From positions 372,001-436,000 of the forward strand of contig SCUS01000071.1 in NCBI GenBank assembly GCA_004297725.1: a DNA stretch of 64,000 bases. Reading direction: 5' to 3'. Position numbers and translations under genes: made by a program. Position 1 is the first letter of the stretch; each line of letters starts with the position of its first letter. Below the pieces are notes generated by a model. It saw nothing but the letters and a program-made list of their open reading frames with translations. It was not told the DNA's origin and searched no databases. The stretch is from Myxococcaceae bacterium (lineage in GTDB: Bacteria > Myxococcota_A > Polyangia > Polyangiales > Ga0077539). Shown here piece by piece: positions 1 to 8,622 of the stretch.

Positions 1-1014
1 TCTCCTGCGCCCGCGCCGGACTTCGCGCCGCCGCCCTCGGCCCGGCCGGCGGGCCCGCCGCCAGTGCCCAAAGGGATGCAGCTCGGCGTCGCCTCGGTGC
101 TCGGCGCCAACCGCCCGGACACCGGCTCCGTGCGCCCCCGCCGCGCCACCGCGGGCGTCGATCACCGCAACTTCGGCCCGCTCGCCCCTCGGCCCCTGGA
201 CGACGTCGAGCCGCCTTCGCAGCATCGCGGCCGCGTCTCGCTCGACGACGCCCAGAGCACCCGCCAGGACATCGAGCTCCCCTCCGACGAGCCAGCGACC
301 ATCGCCGACTCCGAGATGACCATGGCGCTCAACGTCCCGGTCGCGTCGCGCGCCTCCAACCCCCAGTTCGTCTCCCTGGAGCAGGCCGACCGGACGGTGC
401 AGTCGCCCTTCGACCACGTCGAGCAGACCCAGATCGCGCAACTGCCGGTCCCTCCGTCGGCTCCGATGCCGCCGTACAATCCGTCGGGGCACTGGAGCGC
501 CGGTCCGTCGCTGCCCTTCCAGTCGGCCGTGGGCGCCTTTCCCACGACGCTCCCGCTCACCGACGCCACGATGCCGCTCAACCTCGACGCGGTCCCGCCC
601 GAGGTCGCCGCCGCGCTGGCCGCGTACGCCGCGCCGGTCAGCCCGGCCTCCTGGGACAGCACCTCCAACCTCCAGCCCGTCTCGCTCCCGCCGTCCTTCG
701 CGGCCCCGCCGCCATCGCCCCACTACGCCTCGCCGCCCGGCTACGCCGCGCCGCCCGGCTACGCCTCGTCCGTGTCCGCGCCCAGGGCCGCCGATCCCTT
801 CGCCCTCGTCGCGGCCGCCGGTCGCGGAGACGCCCGCGCCTGGGACGCCAACACCACGCCCCCCGATCGGGCGCCCGCGCCCGCCCGGAAGGTCTCCACC
901 GCCCTGCTCATCGGCCTCGGGGTGCTGGCCGCGGCGCTGGCCTTCCTCGTCGGGGTGATGGCGTCCAACCGAGACCCCGCGCCCTCGTCGACCTCCGCGC
1001 CCGCCGAGCGATGA
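1..1014 (+). CDS. C-terminal part of a Pro-rich single-pass membrane protein (5' truncated by window edge)
   Basis: The reading frame is already open at base 1, so the start lies outside the window. The visible ~337 residues are low-complexity, rich in Pro, Ala and Ser, with repeated short PPGYA units. They are followed by one hydrophobic segment (about bases 898-969) and a short 17-residue polar tail. No enzymatic motif is visible. The stop overlaps the start of the next gene (ATGA), so the two are translationally coupled and this may be a partner or membrane anchor of the Ser/Thr kinase behind it. In this group such disordered regions with a C-terminal membrane anchor often belong to kinase or FHA-type signalling proteins, but the diagnostic N-terminal part is not visible, so the function is unassigned. 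Confidence 0.7.
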   Translation, partial: SPAPAPDFAPPPSARPAGPPPVPKGMQLGVASVLGANRPDTGSVRPRRATAGVDHRNFGPLAPRPLDDVEPPSQHRGRVSLDDAQSTRQDIELPSDEPATIADSEMTMALNVPVASRASNPQFVSLEQADRTVQSPFDHVEQTQIAQLPVPPSAPMPPYNPSGHWSAGPSLPFQSAVGAFPTTLPLTDATMPLNLDAVPPEVAAALAAYAAPVSPASWDSTSNLQPVSLPPSFAAPPPSPHYASPPGYAAPPGYASSVSAPRAADPFALVAAAGRGDARAWDANTTPPDRAPAPARKVSTALLIGLGVLAAALAFLVGVMASNRDPAPSSTSAPAER

Positions 1015-2627
1015 GCCTCCCGCCCGGTCCTCACGTCGACGAGTCGAGCCGCTGGGTGGGGCGGCTGATCGCGTCGCGCTACCGGCTGCTGCGGGTGGTG
1101 GGCGTCGGCGGACATGGGGCCGTGTACGAGGCGAAGCACGAGCTCACCGGGCGGCGCTTCGCGGTGAAGCTGCTGCTCAGCGATCCGAGGTCGATCCGGG
1201 GGCTGGCGGAGCGCCTGGTGCGCGAGGCGAAGGCCACCTCGCGGGTGACGCACCCCAACGTGGTGGAAGTGATCGACGTGGGCGTCGACGCGGAGAGCGA
1301 GCGGCTGTACCTGATCGAGGAGCTGCTGGAGGGCGACGACCTGCGAGCGCGGATGCGGGCGCGCCGGAGGATGAGCACGCAGGAGGTGCGCGCGGTGATC
1401 GGGCCGGTGCTCGACGGCCTCGGCGCGGCGCACGCGCATGGCGTGGTGCACCGCGACCTCAAGCCCGGCAACGTGATGCTCGCGCGCCAGCCCGGCGGAG
1501 AGGAGGTCCCCAAGCTGATCGACTTCGGCATCTCGAAGCTCGACCGGCAGGAGGGGGCCGGGGACGAGAGCGCGCCGCTGACCCGCGACGGGATGCTCCT
1601 CGGCACGCCGGACTACATGGCCCCGGAGCAGGCCCGCGGCGCGCAGTCCGTCGACGCTCGGGCGGACCTCTGGTCGGTGGGCGTGCTGCTCTACGAGATG
1701 TTCGCGGCGGTGAGGCCCTTCCGCGGGGCCGGTCCCGCCGGGGTGATCGTGGCGGTCGCGATGGAGTCGCCCCGCCCCCTCGCGGAGCTGCGCCCCGACC
1801 TGCCCGCCGCATGGACCGGGCTGATCCACCGCTGCCTGGAGAAGTCGCCCGACGAGCGCTTCTCCACCGCCCTGGAGCTCCGGCAGGCCATCGATGTCGC
1901 CGGAGACCAGGACCCGGCCGTCCCGCTCGACGAGCTGGCCCCCGCCGTCTCCGCGGAGGCCCCCGACACCCTCGCGTCCGCGCCCGTCGGGCCGATCGCC
2001 GCCCCGATGGCTCCCGGCCTCGGCGAGCTGCTCTCCGACGGCGACTCGCTCTTCTCCGAGGCGCCCGCCGACCCGGCTCCCCCTCCGTCGCTGCCGACGA
2101 CCCTGCCGCCTCGCGGCGGATCGTGGCGCTGGGTGCTCCTCTCCCTCGTCGCCTTCGCCGGCGTCGGGGTGGCCGCCTGGACGAGGCTACGCCCCGCCGC
2201 GCCGCAGCCTCACGCCTCGCGCCATCCGACCCCGCAAGCGTTCGCGCCGGTGCGCGCCGACGCGGGGGCCGCCGCGCCGAGCGTCGTCACGGGCGCCGAC
2301 ATGAGCGCCCGGGTGCATGGGCGAGGCAACGCCGACGGCGCCCCTCTTCCGCTGCGCCTCTCGGCGACGCAGCAGCGCACGGTGATGACGGCCTTCGCGC
2401 CGCGGGTGAGGGAGTGCCTGGGCGAGCGCTTCTTCGGTCAGCTCCCGGTCACCCTCACGGTGCGGGGCGACGGTCGGGTGCGCTCGGTGGTCGTGGGCGA
2501 GGCCCTGCGCCGCTCCGAGGGCGGGCGGTGCGTGGCGGAGGCGCTACGGTCGGTGACGGTGCCGCGCTTCGCGGCGAGGGAGATGGAGATCGGCTGGGTC
2601 TACGTGTTCGCGGCTCAGTCGCAGTAG
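1011..2627 (+). CDS. Membrane-anchored Hanks-type Ser/Thr protein kinase with AgmX/PglI-like C-terminal domain
   Basis: The 538-residue product has a complete kinase domain: glycine loop GVGGHGAV (31-38), VAIK-type lysine K53, alpha-C Glu E72, catalytic HRDLKPGN (147-154, D149), DFG (171-173) and a GTPDYMAPE activation segment end (198-206). All catalytic residues are present, so it should be active. A Pro-rich linker, one transmembrane helix (about 373-392) and an external ~90-residue C-terminal domain follow. That domain contains two Cys and has the pattern of the AgmX/PglI C-terminal (TonB-like) domain. The likely role is sensing at the periplasmic side and phosphorylating cytoplasmic Ser/Thr targets. 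The start overlaps the previous stop (ATGA). The 3' end overlaps the convergent regulator gene by 13 bp. Confidence 0.93.
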   Translation: MSLPPGPHVDESSRWVGRLIASRYRLLRVVGVGGHGAVYEAKHELTGRRFAVKLLLSDPRSIRGLAERLVREAKATSRVTHPNVVEVIDVGVDAESERLYLIEELLEGDDLRARMRARRRMSTQEVRAVIGPVLDGLGAAHAHGVVHRDLKPGNVMLARQPGGEEVPKLIDFGISKLDRQEGAGDESAPLTRDGMLLGTPDYMAPEQARGAQSVDARADLWSVGVLLYEMFAAVRPFRGAGPAGVIVAVAMESPRPLAELRPDLPAAWTGLIHRCLEKSPDERFSTALELRQAIDVAGDQDPAVPLDELAPAVSAEAPDTLASAPVGPIAAPMAPGLGELLSDGDSLFSEAPADPAPPPSLPTTLPPRGGSWRWVLLSLVAFAGVGVAAWTRLRPAAPQPHASRHPTPQAFAPVRADAGAAAPSVVTGADMSARVHGRGNADGAPLPLRLSATQQRTVMTAFAPRVRECLGERFFGQLPVTLTVRGDGRVRSVVVGEALRRSEGGRCVAEALRSVTVPRFAAREMEIGWVYVFAAQSQ

Positions 2628-3151
2628 TCCTGCAGCGAGGCCATCTCGCCGAGGGCCTTGAGCCGGGCGAGGGAGAGGTCCTCGAGCTGGCGAATACGCT
2701 CCCGGGTAAGGTTCATGATGGCGCCCACCTCCTCGAGGGTGATGCCGCCGCGGTCGGCGACGTCGAGCGCGCAGGTCTCCGGCAGCTCCCACACCTCCAC
2801 GTCCGGGAAGTTGAGCTTGATGTTGCCGTTGCGCTCGTTCACGTCGAGGTAGAGGTGGTGCTTGCAGCTCACGAACGGGCACGGCCGCTCGGCGTGCGGG
2901 CCGTGCTGGCAGTCGGCGCGCGTCATCGGCCGCTCGTAGTCCACGTCGGGGTACATCTGGCGCAGGCGCTCGAGCTCGCGCTTCGACTGCCGCCGCATGG
3001 ACAGCGTCCGGGGGCGGGAGCGCGCGCGCGGCTTCCGTCCGCCTCGCTCCACACCGGGGACCAGCGTCGTGACCTCCGTCGAGGAGATTTCCATGTCCTC
3101 CTCGACGTCGAGGGTCACGGCGTTGCTGTTCACTTGGATCGGCATCGTCAT
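2615..3151 (-). CDS. Sigma-70 region 4-like helix-turn-helix regulator with Cys/His cluster
   Basis: The 178-residue protein has a C-terminal segment (about 137-165) that matches sigma region 4.2: [20 protein letters not shown], followed by a basic helix. There is no region 2, so it is not a complete sigma factor. It carries a central cluster C81, H83, H86, C91, C96, H98, H99 with Cys spacing C-x9-C-x4-C that could bind zinc or an Fe-S cluster. The N-terminal 60 residues are basic and disordered. A GGGAGG ribosome binding site lies 8 nt before the ATG and an 8 bp hairpin sits further up the leader. It presumably docks on promoters or RNA polymerase using only the -35-recognition fold. Similar short sigma-4 proteins occur in Myxococcota but I know no assigned role for this arrangement. 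Confidence 0.85.
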   Translation of the reverse strand: MTMPIQVNSNAVTLDVEEDMEISSTEVTTLVPGVERGGRKPRARSRPRTLSMRRQSKRELERLRQMYPDVDYERPMTRADCQHGPHAERPCPFVSCKHHLYLDVNERNGNIKLNFPDVEVWELPETCALDVADRGGITLEEVGAIMNLTRERIRQLEDLSLARLKALGEMASLQDYCD

Positions 3152-3180
3152 GGTCGCGGTCCTCCCAGAGAGATCGGTGA

Positions 3181-3202
3181 GCCCGCACTCGTCCGTGCGG
3201 GC
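3181..3202 (-). promoter_or_regulatory. Perfect 8 bp inverted repeat in the leader of the sigma-4-like regulator
   Basis: GCCCGCAC and GTGCGGGC flank a 6-nt loop about 30 bases upstream of the regulator's ATG and just before its ribosome binding site. No U-tract follows on either strand, so it is not a canonical intrinsic terminator. It could be an operator, possibly for autoregulation, or an mRNA hairpin. Only the symmetry is seen; the role is inferred. Confidence 0.45.
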
Positions 3203-3588
3203 GGGCGGCGGACGGGCGTCGACGTCGAGGCGCGCGAACCGGGCGCGATGCCTCTCCCCCTACGACCTTCCCTGCCCTGTGAATCGCTTCAGTTCTGAAC
3301 CGGAGCTCCAGGTTGAGATGGGCTCCAGCGCTGGCTGAGGAGTCCCTTCTCTACGACCCGATGGAGGGGGTCAAAAATATCGTGACGAATCTCACCATGT
3401 GCCGTCCGAGCCGACCTCGTCAGCGCTCGCGCACACCGTCCGCGCACGGTGTACACGCGCGAAATTGGCGTTCGCATCCGAAGAGGGATTGCCACGCGAC
3501 GACGGTGGTGCAGCCGTCGCGGAGGAGGTCGTCGATGGTGGAATACGCCGCGCGATATTCGTCGCGGCGGAGCCCCGGGAGAGCGCGC
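3203..3588. other. Intergenic region between regulator gene and gpsA-like gene
   Basis: No credible gene. The region is slightly less GC-rich than its surroundings (for example around 3370-3400). It holds a 10 bp palindrome CCAGCGCTGG (3325-3334) and an inverted repeat with 7 bp arms (ACACCGT / ACGGTGT, 3433-3452, 6-nt spacer). It probably carries the regulator promoter. The second inverted repeat lies downstream of the gpsA-like stop but has no T-run. Confidence 0.4.
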
Positions 3589-4536
3589 CTAGCGCCGCTC
3601 CATCAGCCCCGCGAGCATGGCCTCGCGGGTCACGCGGCCGGAGAAGACCGCCTCGATGGCCGTGAAGATCGCTGCGTCGAGGCGGTGCTCCTTCGCGAAG
3701 GCCACCACCCGCGGGACCAGCGTCGCCGCCTCCACGCGCACCGACGACCGCGCCTGCGCCTCGGCGAGCGTGGCGCCCTCCGCGAGCGCCGCGCCGAGCT
3801 GACACTCCGGCCGGTCGTACTGGCTCATCGCGGCCAGCAGGTCGCCGACGCCCGCCACGCCGAAGAGGCTCCGCTCGTCCGCGCCCGCGGCCACGGCGAT
3901 GCGCGCCGCCTCGTGCAGCCCTCGCGTGAGGAAGCCGCCCAGCAGCGCCGGAGAGACGCCGATGGCGCGGGCGTAGCCGAGCGCGACGAAGAGCGCCCCG
4001 TTGAGCGCGCTCGACCACTCCAGGCCGACGAGGTCGTGGCTCACGGACACCCGCATGAGCGGGCCCTGCAGCGCGCTGCGCACGGCGTCGGTCACCTCCG
4101 GGTAGCGCGACGCGACCGCGAGCACCGAGGGCCTCCCCTCGATGAGGTCGTCCGCCAGCGCGGGGCCGCCGAGCGCGCCCACGCGGCGACAGGGGGTCTC
4201 CTCGCGCAGCACCTCGGAGATGGGCGTGAGCCCCTCGCCGGAGAGGCCGCGGATGCCGTGCACGATGAGGTGCGCGCCGTCGACCACGTCGCCGAGCGAG
4301 CGCGCGACCTCGCGCACCACGTCCGACGGAACGGCCAACAGCAGCAGGCGCGCGTGCCTCGCGAGCGCCCCGAGCTCGGCCGTCACCTCGACCTCCGGGG
4401 GGAGCCCGTCCGGGCGCTCGGCGCGGCGCGAGTGAAGCATCGCGGGGTGGCCGTTGCGCGCCACGGCGCAGGCCAGCGCGAGCCCCCAGCGGCCGCCTCC
4501 CAGGATGCCTACGGGGGTCTTCAGGTGTTCGCCCAT
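3589..4536 (-). CDS. Divergent GpsA-like NAD(P)-dependent glycerol-3-phosphate dehydrogenase homologue
   Basis: The 315-residue protein follows the GpsA plan. It has an N-terminal Rossmann motif (G13-x-G15-x-x-G18), the VPSD stretch, a GGPALADDL segment where the family has its GP-x-x-A motif, and a C-terminal helical domain with TRGL and FGVAGVGDLLA. However, the two conserved lysines of the family are replaced: His93 sits where the family has Lys of the KG(I/V) motif, and Asn179 sits where the family has Lys of ALKN. The SRNR motif reads DRPECQ. It may not be a standard G3P dehydrogenase. It is translationally coupled (TGATG overlap) to a glycerol-3-phosphate acyltransferase gene, which still points to phospholipid metabolism. 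A second, canonical GpsA may exist elsewhere. Confidence 0.8.
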   Translation of the reverse strand: MGEHLKTPVGILGGGRWGLALACAVARNGHPAMLHSRRAERPDGLPPEVEVTAELGALARHARLLLLAVPSDVVREVARSLGDVVDGAHLIVHGIRGLSGEGLTPISEVLREETPCRRVGALGGPALADDLIEGRPSVLAVASRYPEVTDAVRSALQGPLMRVSVSHDLVGLEWSSALNGALFVALGYARAIGVSPALLGGFLTRGLHEAARIAVAAGADERSLFGVAGVGDLLAAMSQYDRPECQLGAALAEGATLAEAQARSSVRVEAATLVPRVVAFAKEHRLDAAIFTAIEAVFSGRVTREAMLAGLMERR

Positions 4537-6122
4537 CACTGCCTCCGACGGCCCGGGTGGAAGCCGAGGCCGCTCACCGCGAGCCGGTTCTGGTAGTACA
4601 GCAGGAGGTTGGTGTCGCCGAGCACGACGCCCCCCTGCGCGGGCCGGAGCACCGCGTTGGTGTGGTAGCCCGACCAGGCGCGCGTCGCCGCGTCGAGGAT
4701 CGTCGCCGCCGTCGCGCCGCGGATGCCCGGGCCGAGCACCACGGCGCCCCGGTCTTCGAGGGCGCGGGCGCGGTCGGCGAGGTCGGCCACGCGCCGCTCC
4801 ATCTCGTCCGAGGGGACGAAGACCTCGTCGCGGTGTCGCAGCAGCTTGAAGAGGTCGTCGCCGGGGAAGGCGTCGCGCAGCTTGCCGAAGGCCGCGCCCG
4901 CGACGAGGTGCGTGGCGAGCAGCACCGTCTCCCTGGCGTACGAGCGGCAGATGGCCTCGCCGAGCTCGCGCGTGTACTGCGCGTCGCGCACCTCGTCGAC
5001 CACCGGGTGGCCGTCGCGGGTGACGTAGGTCGCGGGGTCGACGGTGCGCCCCCGAAGGTCGACCGAGCGGCCGTCGTCGAGCACGCGGTTGGTGAACGGG
5101 TCCATCGGCTCGCCGAAGCGGATCACCACCGAGCCGGTGGTCATCACCAGCTTGCGGAGCAGGGTGACGATGCGCTCGATGCGCGTGCTCTCGTCGTCCT
5201 CGATGATGTATCGGCTGCGCCCGACCTCCGCGAGGTAGTCGGCGATGAGCGTCGAGGCCTCGAGCGTGAGCATGTAGTTGATGGTCGCGGGCACCACGAA
5301 CACCCGCTGCGGATGGCCCCGCCGGAGCGAGTGCGTGAAGGCCTCGACGCCGGTGCCGAGGAGCCCGAGCTTGAGCTTCTCCTCGACGATGCCCGAGCGG
5401 CAGCGCGTGCCGCCGGGGAAGAAGAGCGAGTGGTAGCCGCGCTCGATGAGCACGCTGGAGTAGGTCTTGAGGACGTCCTTGTAGAGCTCGTGCCGGATGC
5501 GCCGGTCGACGCGGTAGGCGCCGAGGTTCTGCATGAAGTACGAGAGGAAGGGGTTGGTGAAGAGGTTCTTGCCCGCGCCGTAGGTGGCCGGGGGGAGGCC
5601 CTCCCGCTCGAGCGCGAAGCCGAACACCACCGAGTCGAGGTTGGAGAGGTGCGTCGGGGTGAAGACCACCGTGCCGCGCCGGGAGAGCGATCGGATGCGC
5701 TCGATAGGCCCCTGCGTGACGAGGTGCTCTCGCAGTCGGTTGCTGGCGTGGAGGCCCAGCTTGAGGTCCTTCGGTGACAGGAGCAGCGAGAGCGCGGTGG
5801 GCAGCACCTTCGTCGAGAGCGCGTAGACCCGCGGGTCGAAGTTGCCCGCGATGTCCTTCGCGTAGTGCCGCGCGAGCTCCTCGACCCGCCGCCGCCGCTC
5901 GCTCTCCGAGAGCCGTCCGAGCGAGCGCGCCAGCTCCCGGAAGCGCTCGTACTCCGGGCGCTCCTTGCCGGGCCGCGCCTCGAGGCGGCGGATCTCGCAC
6001 CACGCGGCGTCGTTGAGGAGCAACAACGGATCGCGCGCCCCCTGCGCGACCCGGGCGACGACCTCCTCCACGATGAAGGATCGCTCGTCGTTGAAATGGA
6101 AGATCGGTGCAGCCTCCGCCAT
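4536..6122 (-). CDS. PlsB-type glycerol-3-phosphate 1-O-acyltransferase-like protein
   Basis: A 528-residue acyltransferase of the PlsB/PlsC superfamily. Block I is HLSNLD (H158, D163; HX4D catalytic dyad), block II GAYRVDRR (201-208), block III FPGGTRCRSG (235-244) and block IV VVPATINY (276-283). It should acylate glycerol-3-phosphate or a related alcohol from acyl-ACP/CoA at the membrane surface. The length is intermediate between PlsC (~250) and E. coli PlsB (~800), as in bacterial PlsB-like enzymes. I chose the ATG at 6122. An in-frame start at 6224 would add 34 Arg/Gly-rich residues and crowd the divergent gene. It forms a two-gene operon with the downstream gpsA-like gene. Confidence 0.85.
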   Translation of the reverse strand: MAEAAPIFHFNDERSFIVEEVVARVAQGARDPLLLLNDAAWCEIRRLEARPGKERPEYERFRELARSLGRLSESERRRRVEELARHYAKDIAGNFDPRVYALSTKVLPTALSLLLSPKDLKLGLHASNRLREHLVTQGPIERIRSLSRRGTVVFTPTHLSNLDSVVFGFALEREGLPPATYGAGKNLFTNPFLSYFMQNLGAYRVDRRIRHELYKDVLKTYSSVLIERGYHSLFFPGGTRCRSGIVEEKLKLGLLGTGVEAFTHSLRRGHPQRVFVVPATINYMLTLEASTLIADYLAEVGRSRYIIEDDESTRIERIVTLLRKLVMTTGSVVIRFGEPMDPFTNRVLDDGRSVDLRGRTVDPATYVTRDGHPVVDEVRDAQYTRELGEAICRSYARETVLLATHLVAGAAFGKLRDAFPGDDLFKLLRHRDEVFVPSDEMERRVADLADRARALEDRGAVVLGPGIRGATAATILDAATRAWSGYHTNAVLRPAQGGVVLGDTNLLLYYQNRLAVSGLGFHPGRRRQ

Positions 6123-6226
6123 GGCCCGCGGACCGTACCGCCTCCGTCCGCGCATCCACAAGGGAGCAGCGCGTGCGCCCGGCGCCCCCGGCGATCTGCT
6201 ACGGGTGCCGTACTCGGAGGCCATCG

Positions 6227-6703
6227 ATGCGACGAAGGAGCGCGAGACACCACGGATCGGAGACGCCTTCGCCGAAGGTGCCGGTGGCGCTCGCCGTCGC
6301 GGCGCTCGCGGTGCTGGGCTTCGGCCGCTGGTGGCTCGACCGTCCGTCCGCCCCGACGCCCCCGCCCTCGCTCGACGCGGGCAGCTACCTCACCGCCATC
6401 GCGCCCGCGCTCCGCCGCGCCGGGTGCGCCTCGCCCGCCTGCCACGGCGGCGGCGCCCCGATGCACCTCGCCCCGTCGCCCACGGACGCCGCCGCGGCGC
6501 TCGCCGAGCTCGACGCGGTGCGCCCCTTCGCCGCCCACGCCGACCCCTCGCGCAGCCCCCTCTGGGTGCGCGCCACGAGCCGCGCCCACGCGGGCCCCGG
6601 CGCCCTCTCCCCCGGCGGCTGCGAGGCCCTCGCGCTCTCCCGCTGGATCGGCGGAGCCGTGGTCCGATCGTGCCCCGCGCCCTTGCCCCCGGGGCCTCGG
6701 TGA
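6227..6703 (+). CDS. Small membrane-anchored putative c-type cytochrome domain protein
   Basis: A 158-residue protein with a basic N-terminus and one transmembrane helix (about 18-35), then a periplasmic domain. It contains C67-ASPA-C72-H73, a CX4CH haem-attachment-like motif, and later a GGC segment and SRWI, typical of the short C-terminal helix of cytochrome-like domains in such lipoproteins and PSCyt-type proteins. Haem binding is inferred only from the motif. The CX4CH spacing is less common than CXXCH but is known in some c-type cytochromes. It overlaps the next small membrane protein by 4 bases (GTGA), suggesting co-expression. An upstream ATG at 6107 is in frame, but that extension lies antisense to the PlsB-like start region. 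Confidence 0.7.
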   Translation: MRRRSARHHGSETPSPKVPVALAVAALAVLGFGRWWLDRPSAPTPPPSLDAGSYLTAIAPALRRAGCASPACHGGGAPMHLAPSPTDAAAALAELDAVRPFAAHADPSRSPLWVRATSRAHAGPGALSPGGCEALALSRWIGGAVVRSCPAPLPPGPR

Positions 6704-6906
6704 CCTACTCCCGGCCCGTGAACGCTCGACCCAAGAACGACGGCCGCGAGGTCTCCGGGCGCCGCGCCCTGCTGGTGGTCTTCTCGCTGGTGATCCTGCT
6801 GGCCGCGGGCATCGTGCTGCAGGCGGTGTTCGCCGACCGCACGGGCATCAGCCGACGCACGCCGATGGTGCGCTTCGGCGACGCGGGGGCCTCAACGGTC
6901 CGGTGA
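6700..6906 (+). CDS. Small single-pass membrane protein (68 aa)
   Basis: The frame starts with GTG at 6700, coupled through GTGA to the stop of the preceding haem-motif gene; a second GTG at 6718 is possible. It encodes a basic N-terminus, one strongly hydrophobic helix (about residues 24-43) and a short C-terminal tail. No family is recognised. Its 3' end overlaps the convergent sigma-factor gene by 15 bp. The coupling and hydrophobic profile argue that it is real, perhaps a partner of the haem-motif protein. Confidence 0.55.
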   Translation: MTYSRPVNARPKNDGREVSGRRALLVVFSLVILLAAGIVLQAVFADRTGISRRTPMVRFGDAGASTVR

Positions 6907-7575
6907 GTCGTAGTGCGCGAGGCTCTCGCGCAGCCGGCCGAGGGCCCTCGCGTGGAGGCGGCTCGCCCAGCCCTTGGTCATGCCGAGCTGGATGCCCGCC
7001 TGCTCGATGGTGAGGCCCTCCAGGTAGACCTTCTCCACGAGGCCGCGCTCCTTCTCGGGCATCCCCACGAGCGCCTCGCGGATCTCCCTCGCCGTGTCCT
7101 GCTGCATCGCGGCGGCCTCGGGCGAGGGGAGCTCCGGCGGCAGCAGCGCGATGGCGGTCTCCTCCAGCAGCAGCGCGGTGGCCGTCTCCTCCAGCAGCCC
7201 GGAGAGCGCGCGGGCCGCGTCGAGGGCGTCGGCGGCGGAGGCCCCCTCGGCGGCGCGCTCCTCGAGCAGGTCGTCGACCGCGGCGCGGGCGCCGAGCTTC
7301 GCGCGATAGATCGGGTCCTGCCCGTGCTCCTTGCGCACCTGGTCGAAGATCGCCCCGCGGATTCGGTAGTACGCGAAGGTGTTGAACTGCACCCCGCGCG
7401 AGGGGTCGAAGCGGGTGGCGGCGTCGATGAGCCCGAGCTGCCCGAAGCCCACGAGGTCGTCGACGCTCACGTGCCGGGGGACCGAGCGCACCATCGTCCG
7501 GGCCACGCGCCGCACGAGGCCCTGGTGGGCGACGATGAGCGCGTCTCGTTGCTGGCGGTCGAGGGGGATGGACAT
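6892..7575 (-). CDS. RNA polymerase sigma factor, FliA/WhiG/SigB-like sigma-70 family
   Basis: A 227-residue sigma factor with region 2 (about 38-81: DDLVGFGQLGLIDAATRFDP, FNTFAYYRIRGAIFDQVR), a region 3-like linker and region 4 (about 172-217: MPEKERGLVEKVY, then the helix-turn-helix around TIEQAGIQLGMTKGWASRLHARA). This is the FliA/WhiG-type architecture used for motility, development or stress regulons. Its linker contains a 9-residue tandem duplication, LLEETATAL/LLEETAIAL (127-144). No anti-sigma gene is adjacent. Prs is divergently transcribed about 90 bp away. The specific regulon cannot be told from the sequence. Confidence 0.92.
   Translation of the reverse strand: MSIPLDRQQRDALIVAHQGLVRRVARTMVRSVPRHVSVDDLVGFGQLGLIDAATRFDPSRGVQFNTFAYYRIRGAIFDQVRKEHGQDPIYRAKLGARAAVDDLLEERAAEGASAADALDAARALSGLLEETATALLLEETAIALLPPELPSPEAAAMQQDTAREIREALVGMPEKERGLVEKVYLEGLTIEQAGIQLGMTKGWASRLHARALGRLRESLAHYDSPDR
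7144..7197 (-). repeat. 27 bp tandem duplication inside the sigma-factor gene
   Basis: Two adjacent in-frame 27 bp units encode LLEETATAL and LLEETAIAL (residues 127-144) in the linker between regions 2/3 and 4. It looks like slippage that lengthened the linker without breaking the frame. Confidence 0.75.
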
Positions 7576-7668
7576 CGCTCGGCGGTCCCGAAGGGTCGTC
7601 CGCGAGGCGCCGCGGCGTCAAGGGCGCTGGCGCCCGATGCCCCGGCTGCGGTACGCGTCGAGGCCACG

Positions 7669-8616
7669 ATGTCGCACCCGCCAGTGATCATTTCGGGCAG
7701 CTCGCACCCCACCCTCGCCGCGACCATCGCGGGCCACCTCGGCGTCGCCGTCGGCCGCGTTCGCTACAACCGCTTCTCCAACGAGAACGTGAAGGTCTGC
7801 GTCGAGGAGAACGTGCGCGACCGCGACGTCTACGTGGTCCAGACCTCGTGCCCGCCGGTCAACGAGTCGCTGATGGAGACGCTGATCCTCATCGACGCGC
7901 TGCGCTCCGCGGGCGCCGGGCGCATCACCGCGGTGCTGCCGTACTTCCCCTACGTGCGCTCCGACAAGCAGGACGAGCCCGGGGTCTCGATCACCGCCCG
8001 CCTCGTGGCCGACCTGCTCGCCACCGCCGGGGCCCAGCGGCTGCTCGCGATGGACCTCCACTCGCCACAGATCCACGGGTTCTTCCGCATCCCGGTCGAC
8101 CACATCACGGCGATCCCCACGCTCGGCGCCGCGCTCATCGCCCACACGCCGGGCGAGCGGGTGGTGGTGGCGACGGACATCGGCGAGGCCAAGGACGCGG
8201 GGCGCTTCGCCGCCGACCTGGGCATCCCCCTGGCGGTCATCGACAAGCGCCGCGTGGGCGACGACGAGCACGCCATCCCGCAGACCATCGTCGGCGACGT
8301 GCGCGGCCGGCACGCGCTCATCGTCGACGACGAGATCGCCACCGGGGGCACCATCCTCGAGGCGGCGGAGCTCGTGATGCGCCTCGGGGCCGCCTCGGTG
8401 GAGGCCGCCGCGGTGCACGGCGTGCTCTCCGGCCGGGCGGTCGAGCGCATCCGCACGTCGGCGCTGCGGAGGCTCATCGTGACCGACTCGATCCCGCTGC
8501 CGGAGTCCAAGCGAGACCCGCGCATCGAGGTGGTCAGCATCGCGGGGCTGCTCTCCGACGCCATCGGCCGCATCCACCGCGGCGAGAGCGTGGCGCACCT
8601 CGCCTCGCGGCGCTGA
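7669..8616 (+). CDS. prs: Ribose-phosphate pyrophosphokinase (PRPP synthetase)
   Basis: The 315-residue product makes PRPP from ribose-5-phosphate and ATP for nucleotide, His, Trp and NAD synthesis. It shows the family N-terminal half (RFSNENVKVCVEENVRD), the Mg/ATP-associated segment LPYFPYVRSDKQD, the metal-binding MDLHSPQIHGFF motif and the PRPP-binding loop VDDEIATGGTI. Length is normal for class I Prs. ATG 7669 is the first start that matches the family; an upstream extension of the open frame is antisense to the sigma gene. Its stop lies 6 bp from the stop of the convergent lipoprotein gene. Confidence 0.95.
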   Translation: MSHPPVIISGSSHPTLAATIAGHLGVAVGRVRYNRFSNENVKVCVEENVRDRDVYVVQTSCPPVNESLMETLILIDALRSAGAGRITAVLPYFPYVRSDKQDEPGVSITARLVADLLATAGAQRLLAMDLHSPQIHGFFRIPVDHITAIPTLGAALIAHTPGERVVVATDIGEAKDAGRFAADLGIPLAVIDKRRVGDDEHAIPQTIVGDVRGRHALIVDDEIATGGTILEAAELVMRLGAASVEAAAVHGVLSGRAVERIRTSALRRLIVTDSIPLPESKRDPRIEVVSIAGLLSDAIGRIHRGESVAHLASRR

Positions 8617-8622
8617 CCTGAT

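Noticed and set aside
3433..3452. Inverted repeat downstream of the gpsA-like gene as an intrinsic terminator
   Set aside because: Seven-base arms without a T-run; may be an operator or chance.
3289..3495. A 68-codon minus-strand frame in the regulator-gpsA gap
   Set aside because: No ribosome binding site, no domain and lower-GC sequence; not supported.
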